DNA from: Andrena cerasifolii | Taxonomy: Eukaryota; Arthropoda; Insecta; Hymenoptera; Andrenidae | Assembly: GCF_050908995.1 (NCBI RefSeq) | Contig: NW_027484933.1 | Span: 62,001-126,000, forward strand | Length of the DNA: 64,000 nucleotides | Direction of reading: 5' to 3' | Position numbers and translations under genes: made by a program | In this document: positions 8,437-19,800 of the stretch, piece after piece | Layout of the letters: each line of letters opens with the position of its first letter | How positions within the stretch are numbered: position 1 is the first letter of the stretch | The notes under the pieces: generated by a model | Seen by the model: only the letters and a program-made list of their open reading frames with translations | Database searches by the model: none | Told to the model about the DNA's origin: nothing

Positions 8437-11400
8437 TCAGATGTCTCTCACACTTCCACGGTCGCTCTCGCTTGAGTTATTGTCGCTAAAATCGTCGATC
8501 CACGGCTTCATGGAGTCCGCAGCGGTCGAGGTTTGCCGTGGCCCTTCGCATTGTCCAACCTTCTGCACCAAATAACGATCGTTCCGTTGTATTTTAATTA
8601 CGCTATAAGGGCCAAGATATTTTGGCGACAACTTCAAACCAGGTCCGAGCTGCGTTCTGCGAATAGCTACTAGATCGTCTTCCTCGTATCGTCTAGCTGC
8701 CTTTCTCTTCGCGTCGTAGGTCTTCTTGTTGGCCTGCTGCACCTCCAGTATGCTTTCCTTCGCTCGTTGCCTCAATTCATCTCGATCCTCGTTGAACATA
8801 TTTATCCACTCGTTCTCGATCATCTCTTGGATTTTCGGATCACTTTTTAATTTCACCTGCGTTCCGAATAACAAATTGAAGGGCGACAATCCTGTACTCC
8901 GGCTCGGCGTAGCGTTAAGGAATCGTTGGGTTATTTCCAAGTATTTGTACCATTCATGCGGCTTCGGTGCGGACAGTTTCGTCAGTAAAGGAATAAGAGT
9001 CCGATTAATCCGTTCCACCTGGCCATTGGCCCGAGGCACACCTGTAGTGATTAGGTTATGGTGTATGCCCTCTTCTTTGCAGAAATCTGCAAACTCGCGG
9101 GACGTAAAGGCTGTACCACGATCTGAAATTATTTTCCTCAGATTTCCGAATATTGTGGATTGCTTCCTCAACCATTTTAAAACTTCAGCGGTATTTGTCG
9201 TCTTGGTTGTATAAAGCCACACGAATTTCGTAAATGCATCCACCACGACGAAGATGTACCTATATTCTTTCTTCGTAGACTGAATTGGCCCTAGGTGATC
9301 GATGTGATAAGTGTCTAGCGGCCGGTCCCCTTTGTCAATAGGATTTAAAAAACCTTCCTGCTTTCCCTGTTTCCTCTCTGCGAGTATGCAGCTAACGCAG
9401 TTTCGAATGACCTTCTCAATCTTTTCTCGCATATTGCGAAACCAGTAGTCCCTTTTGACGAGCGCTTCTGTCTTACTTGTTGAGAAATGCCCCTCCTCAT
9501 GTGCACGACGGGCTACCGTTGACTGCATCGATTTAGGCACAACAACTAACATATCTCCACCAATCACTTTAAACAGTACACCACCTCTTACGCAGTAGTC
9601 GTTCGTTTTACCCTGCCGCACCAGATCGACAACGTTCCGCAATTCACAATCCTTTTGCTGCGCCGCACGGAGTCGCGCGGTCACACTCTCCTCACTCTCG
9701 TTCACAGCCATACAAAATGACAACGCATTACGGCTCAGCGCATCGACATGTTGCATACTTTTACCGGGACGATGTTCGATAACATACTGAAAATCCTCCA
9801 GCTGAAGAGCCCACCTAGCCACTCGTACGCAGAGGTCTTTTTTTCGCATGGTCATAGTAAATGCCTGACAGTCCGTTACTATTTTAAAAGATATTCCCAG
9901 TAGGTAAACCCTAAACTTTTTTAACGCCTTTATTATTGCTAAGACCTCGAGCTCGTAGCTGGTATACTTCTCTTCGGCCGGGCTGGTTTTTCCGCTCGCA
10001 TAATATACCGGGTGTAACGCACCGTCTTCATCATCGCGTTGCAGCAGCATTGCACCATATCCATACATACATGCATCAGTGTGCAGTTCCGTATCCGCGC
10101 CTATTCTATAAATTTTCAATACCGGTCCACTACACAGTGTCATTTTTAGAAGCTCAAACGCTTGTTCCTCCTTTGCACCGAATTCAAATTTAACATCGGC
10201 TCTCAGTAAATTTGTCAACGGCCTCGCGATTATTGAATACCGGTTTACGAATTTCCTAAAGTAACCTGTCAGCCCTAGAAAACTTTGGACGCTCTTAACA
10301 TTTGTCGGCTTTGGAAACCTCATGACAGCCTCTGTTTTGTGTTCCGACGGGCGCACGCTGCCATTCTCGACTATGTGCCCCAGATATTCGACTTTCGTCT
10401 GCATAAAACGGCATTTATCCCAATTAATGATTAATCCATATCTGCTCGCGGTGTTCAGCACCTTCTCAAGATTTTTTAACCCGCTCGCGTAGTTTACAGA
10501 CGGTATCACGAGGTCATCCATATACGCCAGTACACACTTAGCGGCTATCAAATCTTTGAATACGCAATTCACGAACCTTTGAAAGATTGATGGAGAATTA
10601 CACAGGCCAAAAGGAACTTTTAGAAATTCGTATTGTCCGTCGGGTATTATGAAAGCCGTATACTTTCTACTATCTTCGTCTACGTCTACGTGAAAAAATC
10701 CGTTTCGCAAGTCCAGTGTACTGTAGACTTTTGCATCTTGTAATAAATCTAATTGGTCTTCCACCAGAGGCAGTGGATACCGATCCTTTATGATCTTTTT
10801 ATTGAGAAGTCTGTAGTCGATGCATATTCTGATTTTACCATTTTTCTTCCTGACAAGAACGATAGGACTTGCGTATTCGGATAAGGACGGCTGAATTATT
10901 CCTTCGGCTAACCATTCTTCGATCTGAGCCTTTACTTCCTCTCGCTCCGATTGCGATAACCTTCTGGCCCTCTGATACACTGGTTCGTCGTCTTTCAAAA
11001 TTAGCTTCATCTTTATGCCTACGCTCTGTTCTTTTATCGGCCTATAGTTAACGACAAGATCTTCTACAGCGCTTCTGCATGCAGCGTCTGCGATATACGA
11101 CACATCTATTTTATTAACCTCGCGAATATCGTCTATTTTGAAAATCTCGGCTACTTCGGGACCAGGAGAAATATCACTCTCGGGCTTAGAGATTGATAGT
11201 TTACCAGTCTTTATACTGACGTCGACCGTGTTTATGAAGTCCGTACCGAGTATTAACCCCTGCTGCATTAAGTCGGAGGAGATCACGCGTATTGTGATCG
11301 GGTATGTATTATTATCTATTGTAATATCTGCAGAGAACTCCCCTAAAGTCTTATTCGTATCGGAGCCCACGCCACGGAACAAAATTTCGTTATTTCGCAA

Positions 11401-12597
11401 CCGCGGAGCGCCGATCTTTACATATTCATCCGCCCGCATCAAACACAAGTCGCTACCCGAATCGATAAGTGCTATCAAACCACGCCCCGCTATCTTTACC
11501 TGTTTGTAGTGTTTTCCTCGTGGAAGCTCTGTAACGCTACACATTTTCTTTTCCGCATTCGCCTTCTTCGGGCACTTTGACGCAATGTGTCCGTGTTCAT
11601 GGCAGTTGAAACACTTTAATCCCTTGCCCTTTACTGGGCAATTCGCACTAATGTGATCAGGCAAACCACAATTAAAACATATTCTGCCTCCCGAATTGGC
11701 GGCACGCACTGGTTTCTTCGTTCTATCTTCGGGGCGCTTCGCCTTCGCCTTCATGTTATTCCTCAATTCTTCATAAATGACGAATCTCTTCTTCAGCTCT
11801 CCGATGCTTTTGGCCCCGTACAATATGACTTTATTGGCCTCTTCGTCTCGAATCCCATCGATTATATACCGTATCACCGAATCAGTGTCTACGTCTGCTT
11901 GGGTAGCTATGTCGAGCATCTTGTAGGTGTACTCCTGGTACGACTCGTCGTCCTGTTTTTTCCTCTGCTGCAACTCTCGATGTATTTTGTGACTACAGAC
12001 CTTATCTCCGAATTCGGATCTTAAGGCACTCTTTAAACAATTCCAGCTCTTGCCACATTTTTCATAATTGACGAACAGCTTCGCCGATCCTCGCAGAAGT
12101 CTTCTAGCATACATGGCTTTTTGGATGCCGGTCCATTCGCACATCTCGGCCGTTTCCTCGAAATCGCTGATCCAACGTTTTATACTTCGCTTGTCGTCAC
12201 CGCTAAACGTTGTCATCGATTCCTCAACATCTTTGAAACTAGGCACATACCTTACACGTCTGTCCGTTCTGCGAGTATTGCGTCTTAATCTGTATCTCAC
12301 ATCACTATCGTCATCGTCGTCATTGTCATTGCTTTCAGAACTGCCGTCTGCATGTCCGCTAGCAGCGTCGCTTCCGTCGTCTTCCACGCCTTTGTCTGCG
12401 TCATCTTCTTCTTCACGTTCGCCTTCCAACGCTAGCGCCGCTTCCAACCGACGTTGTAGCTCTTCTTTGGTTCCGGCTATCTTTAACTTTCTCCTTTTCA
12501 ACTCCACTCGAAGGTCCTCCCTTGTCATTTTGGCCAGATCGGATTCATCACGTACGTTCTCCGCACTGGTACCTTCCCCTTTTTTACCGTCACTCAT
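8437..12597 (-). CDS. Gag-Pol polyprotein, Ty3/gypsy type, SAP domain at N terminus
   Basis: One frame of 1386 codons from the ATG at 12597; an upstream extension of the frame runs into the LTR and is not used. Domains in order: SAP-like helix pair at about residues 21-55 (LRVELKRRKLKIAGTKEELQ), acidic Asp/Ser/Glu stretch (58-100), capsid-like region (120-280), two zinc knuckles at 307-342 (CFNCGLPDHISANC and CFNCHEHGHIASKC), aspartic protease with DSG at 379-381, RT with YMDD at about 692-695, RNase H with TDACMYGYGA, an HHCC zinc-binding region (HEEGH ... CVSC), and an integrase core with HIDHLGP, SDRGTAF and NGQVERINR. No frameshift separates gag and pol. Every catalytic motif checked is present, so it may still be functional. 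SAP domains normally bind AT-rich DNA; its role here is inference. Confidence 0.95.
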   Translation of the reverse strand: MSDGKKGEGTSAENVRDESDLAKMTREDLRVELKRRKLKIAGTKEELQRRLEAALALEGEREEEDDADKGVEDDGSDAASGHADGSSESNDNDDDDDSDVRYRLRRNTRRTDRRVRYVPSFKDVEESMTTFSGDDKRSIKRWISDFEETAEMCEWTGIQKAMYARRLLRGSAKLFVNYEKCGKSWNCLKSALRSEFGDKVCSHKIHRELQQRKKQDDESYQEYTYKMLDIATQADVDTDSVIRYIIDGIRDEEANKVILYGAKSIGELKKRFVIYEELRNNMKAKAKRPEDRTKKPVRAANSGGRICFNCGLPDHISANCPVKGKGLKCFNCHEHGHIASKCPKKANAEKKMCSVTELPRGKHYKQVKIAGRGLIALIDSGSDLCLMRADEYVKIGAPRLRNNEILFRGVGSDTNKTLGEFSADITIDNNTYPITIRVISSDLMQQGLILGTDFINTVDVSIKTGKLSISKPESDISPGPEVAEIFKIDDIREVNKIDVSYIADAACRSAVEDLVVNYRPIKEQSVGIKMKLILKDDEPVYQRARRLSQSEREEVKAQIEEWLAEGIIQPSLSEYASPIVLVRKKNGKIRICIDYRLLNKKIIKDRYPLPLVEDQLDLLQDAKVYSTLDLRNGFFHVDVDEDSRKYTAFIIPDGQYEFLKVPFGLCNSPSIFQRFVNCVFKDLIAAKCVLAYMDDLVIPSVNYASGLKNLEKVLNTASRYGLIINWDKCRFMQTKVEYLGHIVENGSVRPSEHKTEAVMRFPKPTNVKSVQSFLGLTGYFRKFVNRYSIIARPLTNLLRADVKFEFGAKEEQAFELLKMTLCSGPVLKIYRIGADTELHTDACMYGYGAMLLQRDDEDGALHPVYYASGKTSPAEEKYTSYELEVLAIIKALKKFRVYLLGISFKIVTDCQAFTMTMRKKDLCVRVARWALQLEDFQYVIEHRPGKSMQHVDALSRNALSFCMAVNESEESVTARLRAAQQKDCELRNVVDLVRQGKTNDYCVRGGVLFKVIGGDMLVVVPKSMQSTVARRAHEEGHFSTSKTEALVKRDYWFRNMREKIEKVIRNCVSCILAERKQGKQEGFLNPIDKGDRPLDTYHIDHLGPIQSTKKEYRYIFVVVDAFTKFVWLYTTKTTNTAEVLKWLRKQSTIFGNLRKIISDRGTAFTSREFADFCKEEGIHHNLITTGVPRANGQVERINRTLIPLLTKLSAPKPHEWYKYLEITQRFLNATPSRSTGLSPFNLLFGTQVKLKSDPKIQEMIENEWINMFNEDRDELRQRAKESILEVQQANKKTYDAKRKAARRYEEDDLVAIRRTQLGPGLKLSPKYLGPYSVIKIQRNDRYLVQKVGQCEGPRQTSTAADSMKPWIDDFSDNNSSESDRGSVRDI

Positions 12598-12683
12598 CTT
12601 TAAAGTCTTTAATAGTTCTTGGTCACACTGGAAAATGTCCAACCTATCCCGCGTTTGGATTATGATGGTACTTGTTTTATACA

Positions 12684-12701
12684 ATCCCGGACGAGCCCCC
12701 A
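12684..12701 (-). promoter_or_regulatory. Primer binding site matching tRNA-Pro
   Basis: On the minus strand, four bases after the 5' LTR, lies TGGGGGCTCGTCCGGGAT. It is the same 18-base site known as the tRNA-Pro primer site of murine gammaretroviruses and some gypsy elements. It would prime minus-strand DNA synthesis. Confidence 0.85.
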
Positions 12702-12705
12702 CTTT

Positions 12706-13058
12706 TGTAGGAAATTGTATAAAAAATGAGATTATACGCGGGTTTGTATTGGATTTATTAGTAGATATTCTGACACACAGAAAACGCAAAAGGAGTAAGT
12801 GAAGTTGAATTGAAAATAAAGGAAAATAGAGACTCTGATTGCCCGCGGCTATTGTCTCTCGGTTTCTCGCCTAACGTCTGGCGAATTCGAAAACCATCTC
12901 CCGACTAACGACTGCCGTTTCGAGGCATCGCCTTTGTCGTCGCAAACGCACACGCATACACACACCTTCGCTCCAAGGAGAGGCCAGTGTCGCCGACTGT
13001 TTACATTTAATAATTGTTTTGATCGCGACCGGTAACTGCCGGTTATTTTGTTACTACA
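12706..13058 (-). repeat. 5' LTR of the SAP-Gag gypsy element
   Basis: 353 bp, nearly identical to the 8056-8408 copy. It ends in the CATG duplication that joins the copia sequence. Confidence 0.95.
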
Positions 13059-15475
13059 CATGTGATTTATATCACCTAAGTCTTTCGTTTCGTATTTTTG
13101 GCTTATAGACTTTACAAAATTATTAATTGACTTTGGGTCGTTTGAAAATAGGAAAATATCATCTACATATACTACTGCTATGGTCCAGTATCTATTTCTA
13201 TACACGCAAGTAGATGAACGTAATCTTTCAAACCCTTTTTCCGTAAGAAAACGATCCAATTCGTCATTCCAGTTTCTCCCAGATTGTTTTAGTCCATATA
13301 TGGGCCGTTTTAGTCTTACTATTCTTTCTCTTTCATTTTGGTGTGCCGGAGTCAATCTCATGTATATCTCTTCTTCGAGTTTTCCATAGAGATATGTGCA
13401 TTTTATATCTAATTGTCTAGTAAACCAGTTGAAGAAAACTGAAATAGCTATTAGAAGTCGTATTATTGAGAAATTCGCGACGGGTGCGTAAGTTTCGTTG
13501 TAATTGATTCCCTTCTGTTGGGAAAAACTTTGAGCTACTAACCTGGCTTTGAATCTATGTACATTACCTTCGCTATCTTTCTTTATTTTAAAAACCCATT
13601 TACTGCCAATAAATTTTCGTCCAGCGGGCAAATGGTCTACTATTTCCCAGGTTTCTCGTTGAATTAGACTATTCATCTCGTCGCTTATGACCTGTTCCCA
13701 CTGGCTTGCTTGTGGGGTTGACATGGCTTCATCTAGTGTGCTTGGTTCAACGATTTCCATGAAATTCAGTTCTACGCTGTCTGTGTCTTCACCTTCCGAA
13801 GGAGTTGTCTCGCTTTCTTGTACTTTGGGTTTGCCCCTCCTTCCGTATGGATTTCTGATAATCTTTTTTGGTCTACCAACCTTTTTCTTTGGTTTTGTAT
13901 CCTTTACCCCCACTATTTCGTCGGTCGCGTCGATTTCTTGGGGTTCAGTTTCTGTTTATTCGACATCCGTTTGTCTTGATTCAATCGCCGTTTCTTCTCC
14001 TGGCCAAGTGTTATTGTACGTGTATTCGTATTGACTATCTCCACGATATATCCATTCGTATCCCATTTTGTCCTCTGCGAAACGCACATGCTTGGTAATA
14101 ATTACGTCTTGTTTCTTTGGACACCATAAGCGGTAACCTTTCGTCTGAGTTGCATACCCAATGAATATACAAGGGACTGCTCTGTCGTCTAGTTTCTTTT
14201 GTCCCTGTTTCGGTAGATGAGCGTAGGCTAGCGATCCGTATACTTTTAGGTGCCTTACGCTTGGAGTTCGCCCTGTCCAAATAGTGAGTGGGATTTGATC
14301 CTTGAGGGATGTATGGGATACTCGATTTCCAATGTAGGCAGCCGTGGCAACCGCCTCTGCCCAAAACTTTTGAGGTAATTGAGCTGACCTGAGCATTGAT
14401 CTCACTAGATCGAGCAACGTCCTATTGGTGCGTTTGGCTATTCCGTTCATTTGAGGCGTTTCTACATTTGACTTTTCGTGTTTTATACCTTTTTCCTCAA
14501 AGTAGTTATTCAATTCTTTATTACAGTACTCTTTTCCGTTATCGGAGCAAAATCACTTAATTCTGTTACCTGTTTCTAATTCTACTTTTGCAATGTATTT
14601 TCTGATGTGATCTTTAACCTCATCCTTCGAGTTCAAGAATGCGATAGTAGTGTGTCTCGAATAGTCGTCGACGAATGTAGCGAAATATCGCTTTCCACTC
14701 AGCGATTTGACTGGCATAGGTCCACAGATATCTGAGTGAATGAGCTCGCAGACTTCTCGCGACTGGCGATCTTTAATTTTTCGACAAGGGATTTTTGTCG
14801 ACTTACCAATACAGCAATCTTCGCATATACTCTCGTCTATCATTGTGTTCTCTAGTCCGTGAACACGATTTGATCCCGCTGTCTTTTCGATCGTCTTCTG
14901 ATTAACGTGGCAAAACCACCGATGCCATATACTATTATCTTTTACCGTTACGCTATGAGATTCTACTAATTGTTCTGTGTTTACTACCGTTTTCGCTCGT
15001 GCTACGTATAGGTCATTTTTTCTATCTGCTATGCACATGATTCGTCCATTTGTTATGTCACGTATTTTTGCTTTTCCATTCCTAATAATGACCTCTTTTG
15101 CCCTTTGTTCTATTTGAGAGACGGACATTAAATTTTTTCTAACGTTAGGTACATAGTATACATTGTGCAACGTTACATACTGGGTTTCGTTGCCGATAAA
15201 GGATTTTATTACGATATCACCAATTCCCTTCTCCTCAAATTTATCGTTTCCTTTCCCATTTGGTTCTGCTGCTGTGTTAATTGGCTCTAATCGAATTTCT
15301 TTAAAAGTTTTGAACCATTCTCTACGTATACATACGTGGTGTGTGCAGCCACTATCTAACAACCATGTACCTTCTATATCAATATTATTTAGCGACAATA
15401 AGAATCCTTCATTATTAACTCTGTTTGTATTATTAGAGTTTTGACGATGATTTTGATTCTTGTTTTTATTCTTTA
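13059..15475 (-). pseudogene. Copia pol, N-terminal part (protease, integrase, RT)
   Basis: A single minus-strand frame broken by in-frame stops: TGA at 14553-14555 inside the integrase and TAA near 13956-13958 between integrase and RT. Visible in order are a protease with LLDSGCTHHVC, GAG-pre-integrase with HRWFCH...CEDC, an integrase core (SDICGPM, FVDDYSRH, then SDNG just after the TGA), an AT-hook-like linker (KKVGRPKKIIRNPYGRRGK), and RT with YVDDIF. The gag-pol junction near 15488 carries a frame change and the first zinc-knuckle Cys is lost. The gene resumes at 8054 after the inserted gypsy element. Confidence 0.85.
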
Positions 15476-15487
15476 ACCAACAGTTCT

Positions 15488-16213
15488 TTATGTCATGTCC
15501 CTGTTTCTTACAATATGAGTAAAACGCGGTCTTGGTCTATTTAACGAGCTTGTAATTTTGTTCGGTACTTGCCTGGGTCCTTTTCCAAGTTGCAATGCCT
15601 CCTTGTGGCCTTCATCCTCATCTCCGTGGCGAGATTTACGTCTATCAAATTCGGTGAGAAGTGATTTTGTGATCTCCGCCGATGTAAACTTGTCGTCTGG
15701 TAGGCTGGCTAGGGACATATTTAAGTTTTCATAATTATCTGGCAATCCTGCCAGTAGAATATATGCCATGTCCTCATCCTTTACGTCGGAACCTGCTTCA
15801 TTAAGATTATTTGCCACAACTTTTATTCTAGAAATATATGACGATATGGATTCTTCTTCCTTCATTTTAGACTGGTAAAGCTGTTTCTTCAATTGCATTA
15901 TTCTTACTCTAGATTTGGGCTGATGCACTTGTTCTAATGCTTTCCATGCTTCATGTGCGTTAGCGCAGTCTTCTATGTGCACTTGTTGGTTCGGTTCTAC
16001 ATGCAGTCCTATAGCTGCTATCGCTTTATCGTCATTTGCCTCAAGTAGTTTCTTTTGTTCAGCTGTGGCGTTTTGTGGTGATTCAGTCTTGGTGAGCACA
16101 TGGTTTAATAGGCCTTTACCTTTTAGATACCATTTCATTTCTATTTTCCAAGTGCGGTAGTTACCGTCCGATAACTTTGCAATTTGCAAGTCTACTTTTG
16201 TATTATCATTCAT
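15488..16213 (-). pseudogene. Copia Gag
   Basis: Start chosen at the ATG at 16213 (MNDNTKVDLQIAKLSDGNY), which fits copia Gag proteins; the frame extends further upstream to 16270 without support. It contains the characteristic NYRTWKIEMKWYL segment and ISSYISRIKVVANNL. The zinc knuckle lies just beyond the end of this frame, in another frame, so a small indel separates it from the rest. Confidence 0.75.
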
Positions 16214-16310
16214 TCTTGTGGTAAATGATATTAATTTGCTCACCTGTTGCAGAGTTGAAACCTTTTTCAACGTGGCGTGTTTTTAGGTTATGTTGCCTGT
16301 ACTTCACGTG

Positions 16311-16327
16311 CCTGGGCCCATAACCAA
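16311..16327 (-). promoter_or_regulatory. Copia primer binding site (initiator tRNA-Met half-molecule type)
   Basis: On the minus strand TTGGTTATGGGCCCAGG directly follows the 5' LTR. It matches the half-tRNA-iMet primer site of Drosophila copia over its first bases. Confidence 0.75.
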
Positions 16328-16440
16328 TGAAAAATGAAAATTGGACGTGTACAGGTATAATGCCCACTGGGCTCCTTTTATTTTAATACCTTAAACCCAC
16401 CACCGTTATAATCGTGTATCAAAAACTGCACGTATATATA

Positions 16441-16832
16441 TGATATTATTTCGGATTCCTTCTTAAGCAAAAACACAAGGTTGATTCGTCTAAAAATATA
16501 GAGGTTTATTATCAATTACATAATAAATAATTATCACATACATACTTCCACGTGTTTCACTAACCTAAAAATATAGAGAATCAACAATTAAATGTTTGTG
16601 CTTCTCTATATTCTCTCAACATATGATCTTTTCTTATAGGGACCTGCACTTGTAGATTCTGTACTACTGGGTTCATTAATTCGATCTCACTATTTATCAA
16701 TATAATTAATTTTTGTATTAATCAATTTAACCGTCACTCTGTCTATCTCTATTCTCTGTTTTCTTTATCTTCTCAAGTCCTGACCTCTCTCGAGCATCTA
16801 CGTAACTCACCAGCCTATACACGAAGCTTACA
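16441..16832 (-). repeat. 3' LTR of the young gypsy element
   Basis: 392 bp, matching 21157-21548 at every position checked. Confidence 0.95.
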
Positions 16833-16845
16833 TCTCCCCTCCACA
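16833..16845 (-). promoter_or_regulatory. Polypurine tract
   Basis: On the minus strand GTGGAGGGGAGA lies directly before the 3' LTR (TGTAAGC). Confidence 0.75.
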
Positions 16846-16888
16846 AGACGCTTAATTTTCATCCTAAGATGCAAATTTAGCGTTATTT

Positions 16889-19800
16889 TTACCATACATC
16901 AGTCGACACAGGTGTGAGCTTTGTTATATGATACAAACCAAGTGATCTTTTTCTATGACCCGTGTTTACTTTATAAATTGAATCTGATACTTTCTCCGAT
17001 ATTTCAAAGGGACCTATCCTGATTTCATCCATTTTTTTCCTGTTTAATTTATTTCCATTAACCACGTAAACTAAATCTCCTTCTTTGAAATTATACTGTG
17101 TTCTGTTTTTATCAAATATAGATTTATTATAATCATGGGATTTTTTTGTTTTGAGCAGTGCTATTCTTCTATCTTGTTCCAAACTTCTTGTATTTTTATT
17201 TTTCTCTTTTAATTCAGGTGGTAACAAGTCAGTAGATTCTCCACTTAGCAGGTATTTTGGTGAAAATCCTGTAATTGTGTGATTTGTTTCGTTATATTTA
17301 TTTGTACATTCTTCTGCTATTTTGGACCATGCTGATTTTTTTCCTTTCTCATTCAGTTTACAGCGTATTCTATTCACCAACGTCTGATTTAACCTTTCGT
17401 TTAGACCGTTAGAGAAAGGTGCGTCTACGGCTGTAAAAATCAGTTGTACATTTCGATTTTCAAGGTAATTTTTGAATTCGTTTGAATTTAAGGCCGGATA
17501 TTGATCTGAGAGCAGTATTTCAATCGTGTTATCTTTCGAAACCTTCTCAATTAGTTTTATGAAGTCTTGAGCGTTTTGATTTTTCGAGCATGAGCTGTAT
17601 GTAAATCTTGTAAAATGGTCCACTAGTAGATGTAGGTATTTCTTTGTTGATCTTCGACCCCCAAATCCGCCAACTGTGTCCAAAGACATTATTTGGAAGG
17701 GTTTCTCGGCTGGACCTAATTGTGACATTAGACCGTATTTTCTGTTTGCTCTTGTTTTATTTTTTATGCAAACTTCACAGTTTTTACACATTATTTTGAT
17801 GTTTTTCATTATATTCTGTGCCGTGTAAAAAGGTTTTACCTTAGCTTCCATCTGATTTATTCCTATGTGACAGTAGTTTTCGTGAATTTTCTTCAGCACA
17901 ATTTTACTATATTCTTCACTTAATATTATTTTTTTCCTTTTTCTTTTATCTTTTTTGTAGTAGATGCCATCTTCCATAGTAAATTTTGCATTCTCTCTCA
18001 ACTGTTTGTTTTGTGCTTGATCACTTTTTATATCTTCTAGACTAATAATATTTACCGTTTTCAGGTTATCTTCGTTATTTTCGTGATTTTCAAACACTGG
18101 GTGTCTGCTGAGGCAGTCTGCTTCTATATTCGTTTTTCCTGGATTGTACTTTATTGTAAGGTTGTATTGGGACAAATAGTGAATCATATCCCCTAGTTCA
18201 TCATCTGTTCTGTTTTTGACATTTAACTTTTCTAGCGGTTTATGATCTGTATATACCGTGAAGGAGTTTCCCAGTAACCAATGTTGCCAGAATTTCAGAC
18301 TTTCTTTTATGGCTAAGCATTCTAAAAAGATGGCTTTCTTCTTTTTTTGAGATTCGTTCAGCTTTTTTGAAAAGTAAGCTACAGCTTTCAGATCTCCATT
18401 TAATTGGATTTGTTTCAAAACCGCTCCTAAACCGTGTATGCTAGCATCCGTATAAATAACTGTCGGTAATTTTGGATCAAAAATTGCAAGATTTGGTCTA
18501 GAACAGAGATGATTTTTGATTATTTCAAATGCTTCTTGGCATTCATTTGACCAGTAAAATTTTGTATCTTTACGGAGTAGATTGTGTAGCGACTCCAGTA
18601 TTATTGTAACATTTGGAATATACTTTCCATGAAAATTAATTTTCCCTAAAAACTGTCTTACGTGTTTTTTGTTTTGTGGAGTTGGAAATTCTCTTATTGA
18701 TTTTAAGTTATCTTTTAGAGGTGTAATTGTATTATCTTTTATTACGTGTCCTAAGTATTTTACTGAATTTGATGCAAATTTGCACTTTGTGAATTTTAGT
18801 CTAAGTCCTTCTTTTTTTATAGCGTCCAGTAATCTTTTAATATGTACTATATGCTCAGCAAATGTTCTTGAGAAAATTAATATATCGTCGATATAATTTT
18901 TTGCAAATCTAGATAGTCCATATTTTCTTATAATACCTCTTAAAATTCGTTGAAAAATTGCTGGAGACGTCTTTAGGCCAAAAGGAAGACACGTCCATTG
19001 ATAATGTCCTTCCTGCGTCACAAATCCTGTTTTTGGTCTATCTCGAATTCTTAAAGGTATGGACCAAAAGGCTGAGTTTATGTCCAGAGTTGTAAAATAT
19101 TTACAGTCAATGGTCTCAGTCATTAGGTCTTCTATTAAGGGAAACGGTTGAGATTGAGGAACTATTATCTTATTTAATTCTCTAAAGTCTATACATAAAC
19201 GACTTCTTTTCCCTTCATCTCTTTTAAAGGCTAGTGTCACTGGCGCTGCAAAAGGACTATATGACTCCTCAATCAAATTATGTTTTAATAGTTCCGCGAT
19301 CTGTCTTTCTATCTCAATTCTATCTGTGATTGAACATCTATATGGTCTTTTATAGCAATATTTTTCCGTTTGTAGGTCAATGAATGCTTCATAATTTTTT
19401 ACTTTGCCTACGTCATATTTATCTTTGGCGAAAATCTGTTTATATTCATTTATTAAGACGTTTATTTCTTCTCTTTGATCTGAATCTAAGTGTTCCGTGT
19501 CAGTAATAAATCGGTTTGTGTCTATTCCTTCATTGAAATTTACTTCATATTCTTGAATTAATTTTCCTGTGTCCTGTTCTTTTTTTTTATTCTCTTTCAT
19601 ATTTTCTTTTAGCTTTTTAACATCTAAATTTTCATCATGAGTCAATCCAAAATTTTTTATTGTATCTAGTCCCAATATCATGTCATTATCAAAATCTTTA
19701 CTTTCCAATATAAATGCATTTATATTTTTTTCTTCGTCCAGTATTCTTGCTTTTAGAGTTATCAATCCCTCAGTTTTTCCCCTGCCATTAATCGATCTTA

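Larger units (their letters stand above)
8056..13058 (-). mobile_element. Gypsy-type LTR retrotransposon with SAP-domain Gag, full length and young
   Basis: Two 353-bp LTRs (8056-8408 and 12706-13058; TG...CA ends) bracket one long gag-pol frame. CATG flanks both outer ends (8052-8055 and 13059-13062), a 4-bp target duplication. By eye the LTRs differ at only two positions, near the ACACACAGAA stretch, so the insertion is recent. It splits the copia RT/RNase H region. All usual parts are present (primer site, Gag, protease, RT, RNase H, integrase); no env gene is present. Confidence 0.95.
6958..16440 (-). mobile_element. Copia-type LTR retrotransposon, decayed, split by a gypsy insertion
   Basis: Gag, protease, integrase, RT and RNase H appear in copia order on the minus strand. 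A stretch of about 50 bases starting TTAAACCCACCACCG occurs at both ends (about 6960-7010 and 16391-16440) and represents the remaining LTR overlap. The left LTR (3') runs from about 6958 to 7190 and lacks its far end; the right LTR (5') begins at 16328 and is cut by the element at 16441. An iMet-type primer site lies next to the 5' LTR. The gypsy element at 8056-13058 sits inside the RT/RNase H region. Confidence 0.8.

Noticed and set aside
12684..12701. tRNA-like match considered as a tRNA gene
   Set aside because: Only the 3'-end complement is present, next to an LTR, so it is a primer binding site.
12068..12802. 244-aa Ser/Leu-rich frame opposite Gag
   Set aside because: It is the antisense shadow of the acidic and SAP region of the gypsy Gag-Pol.
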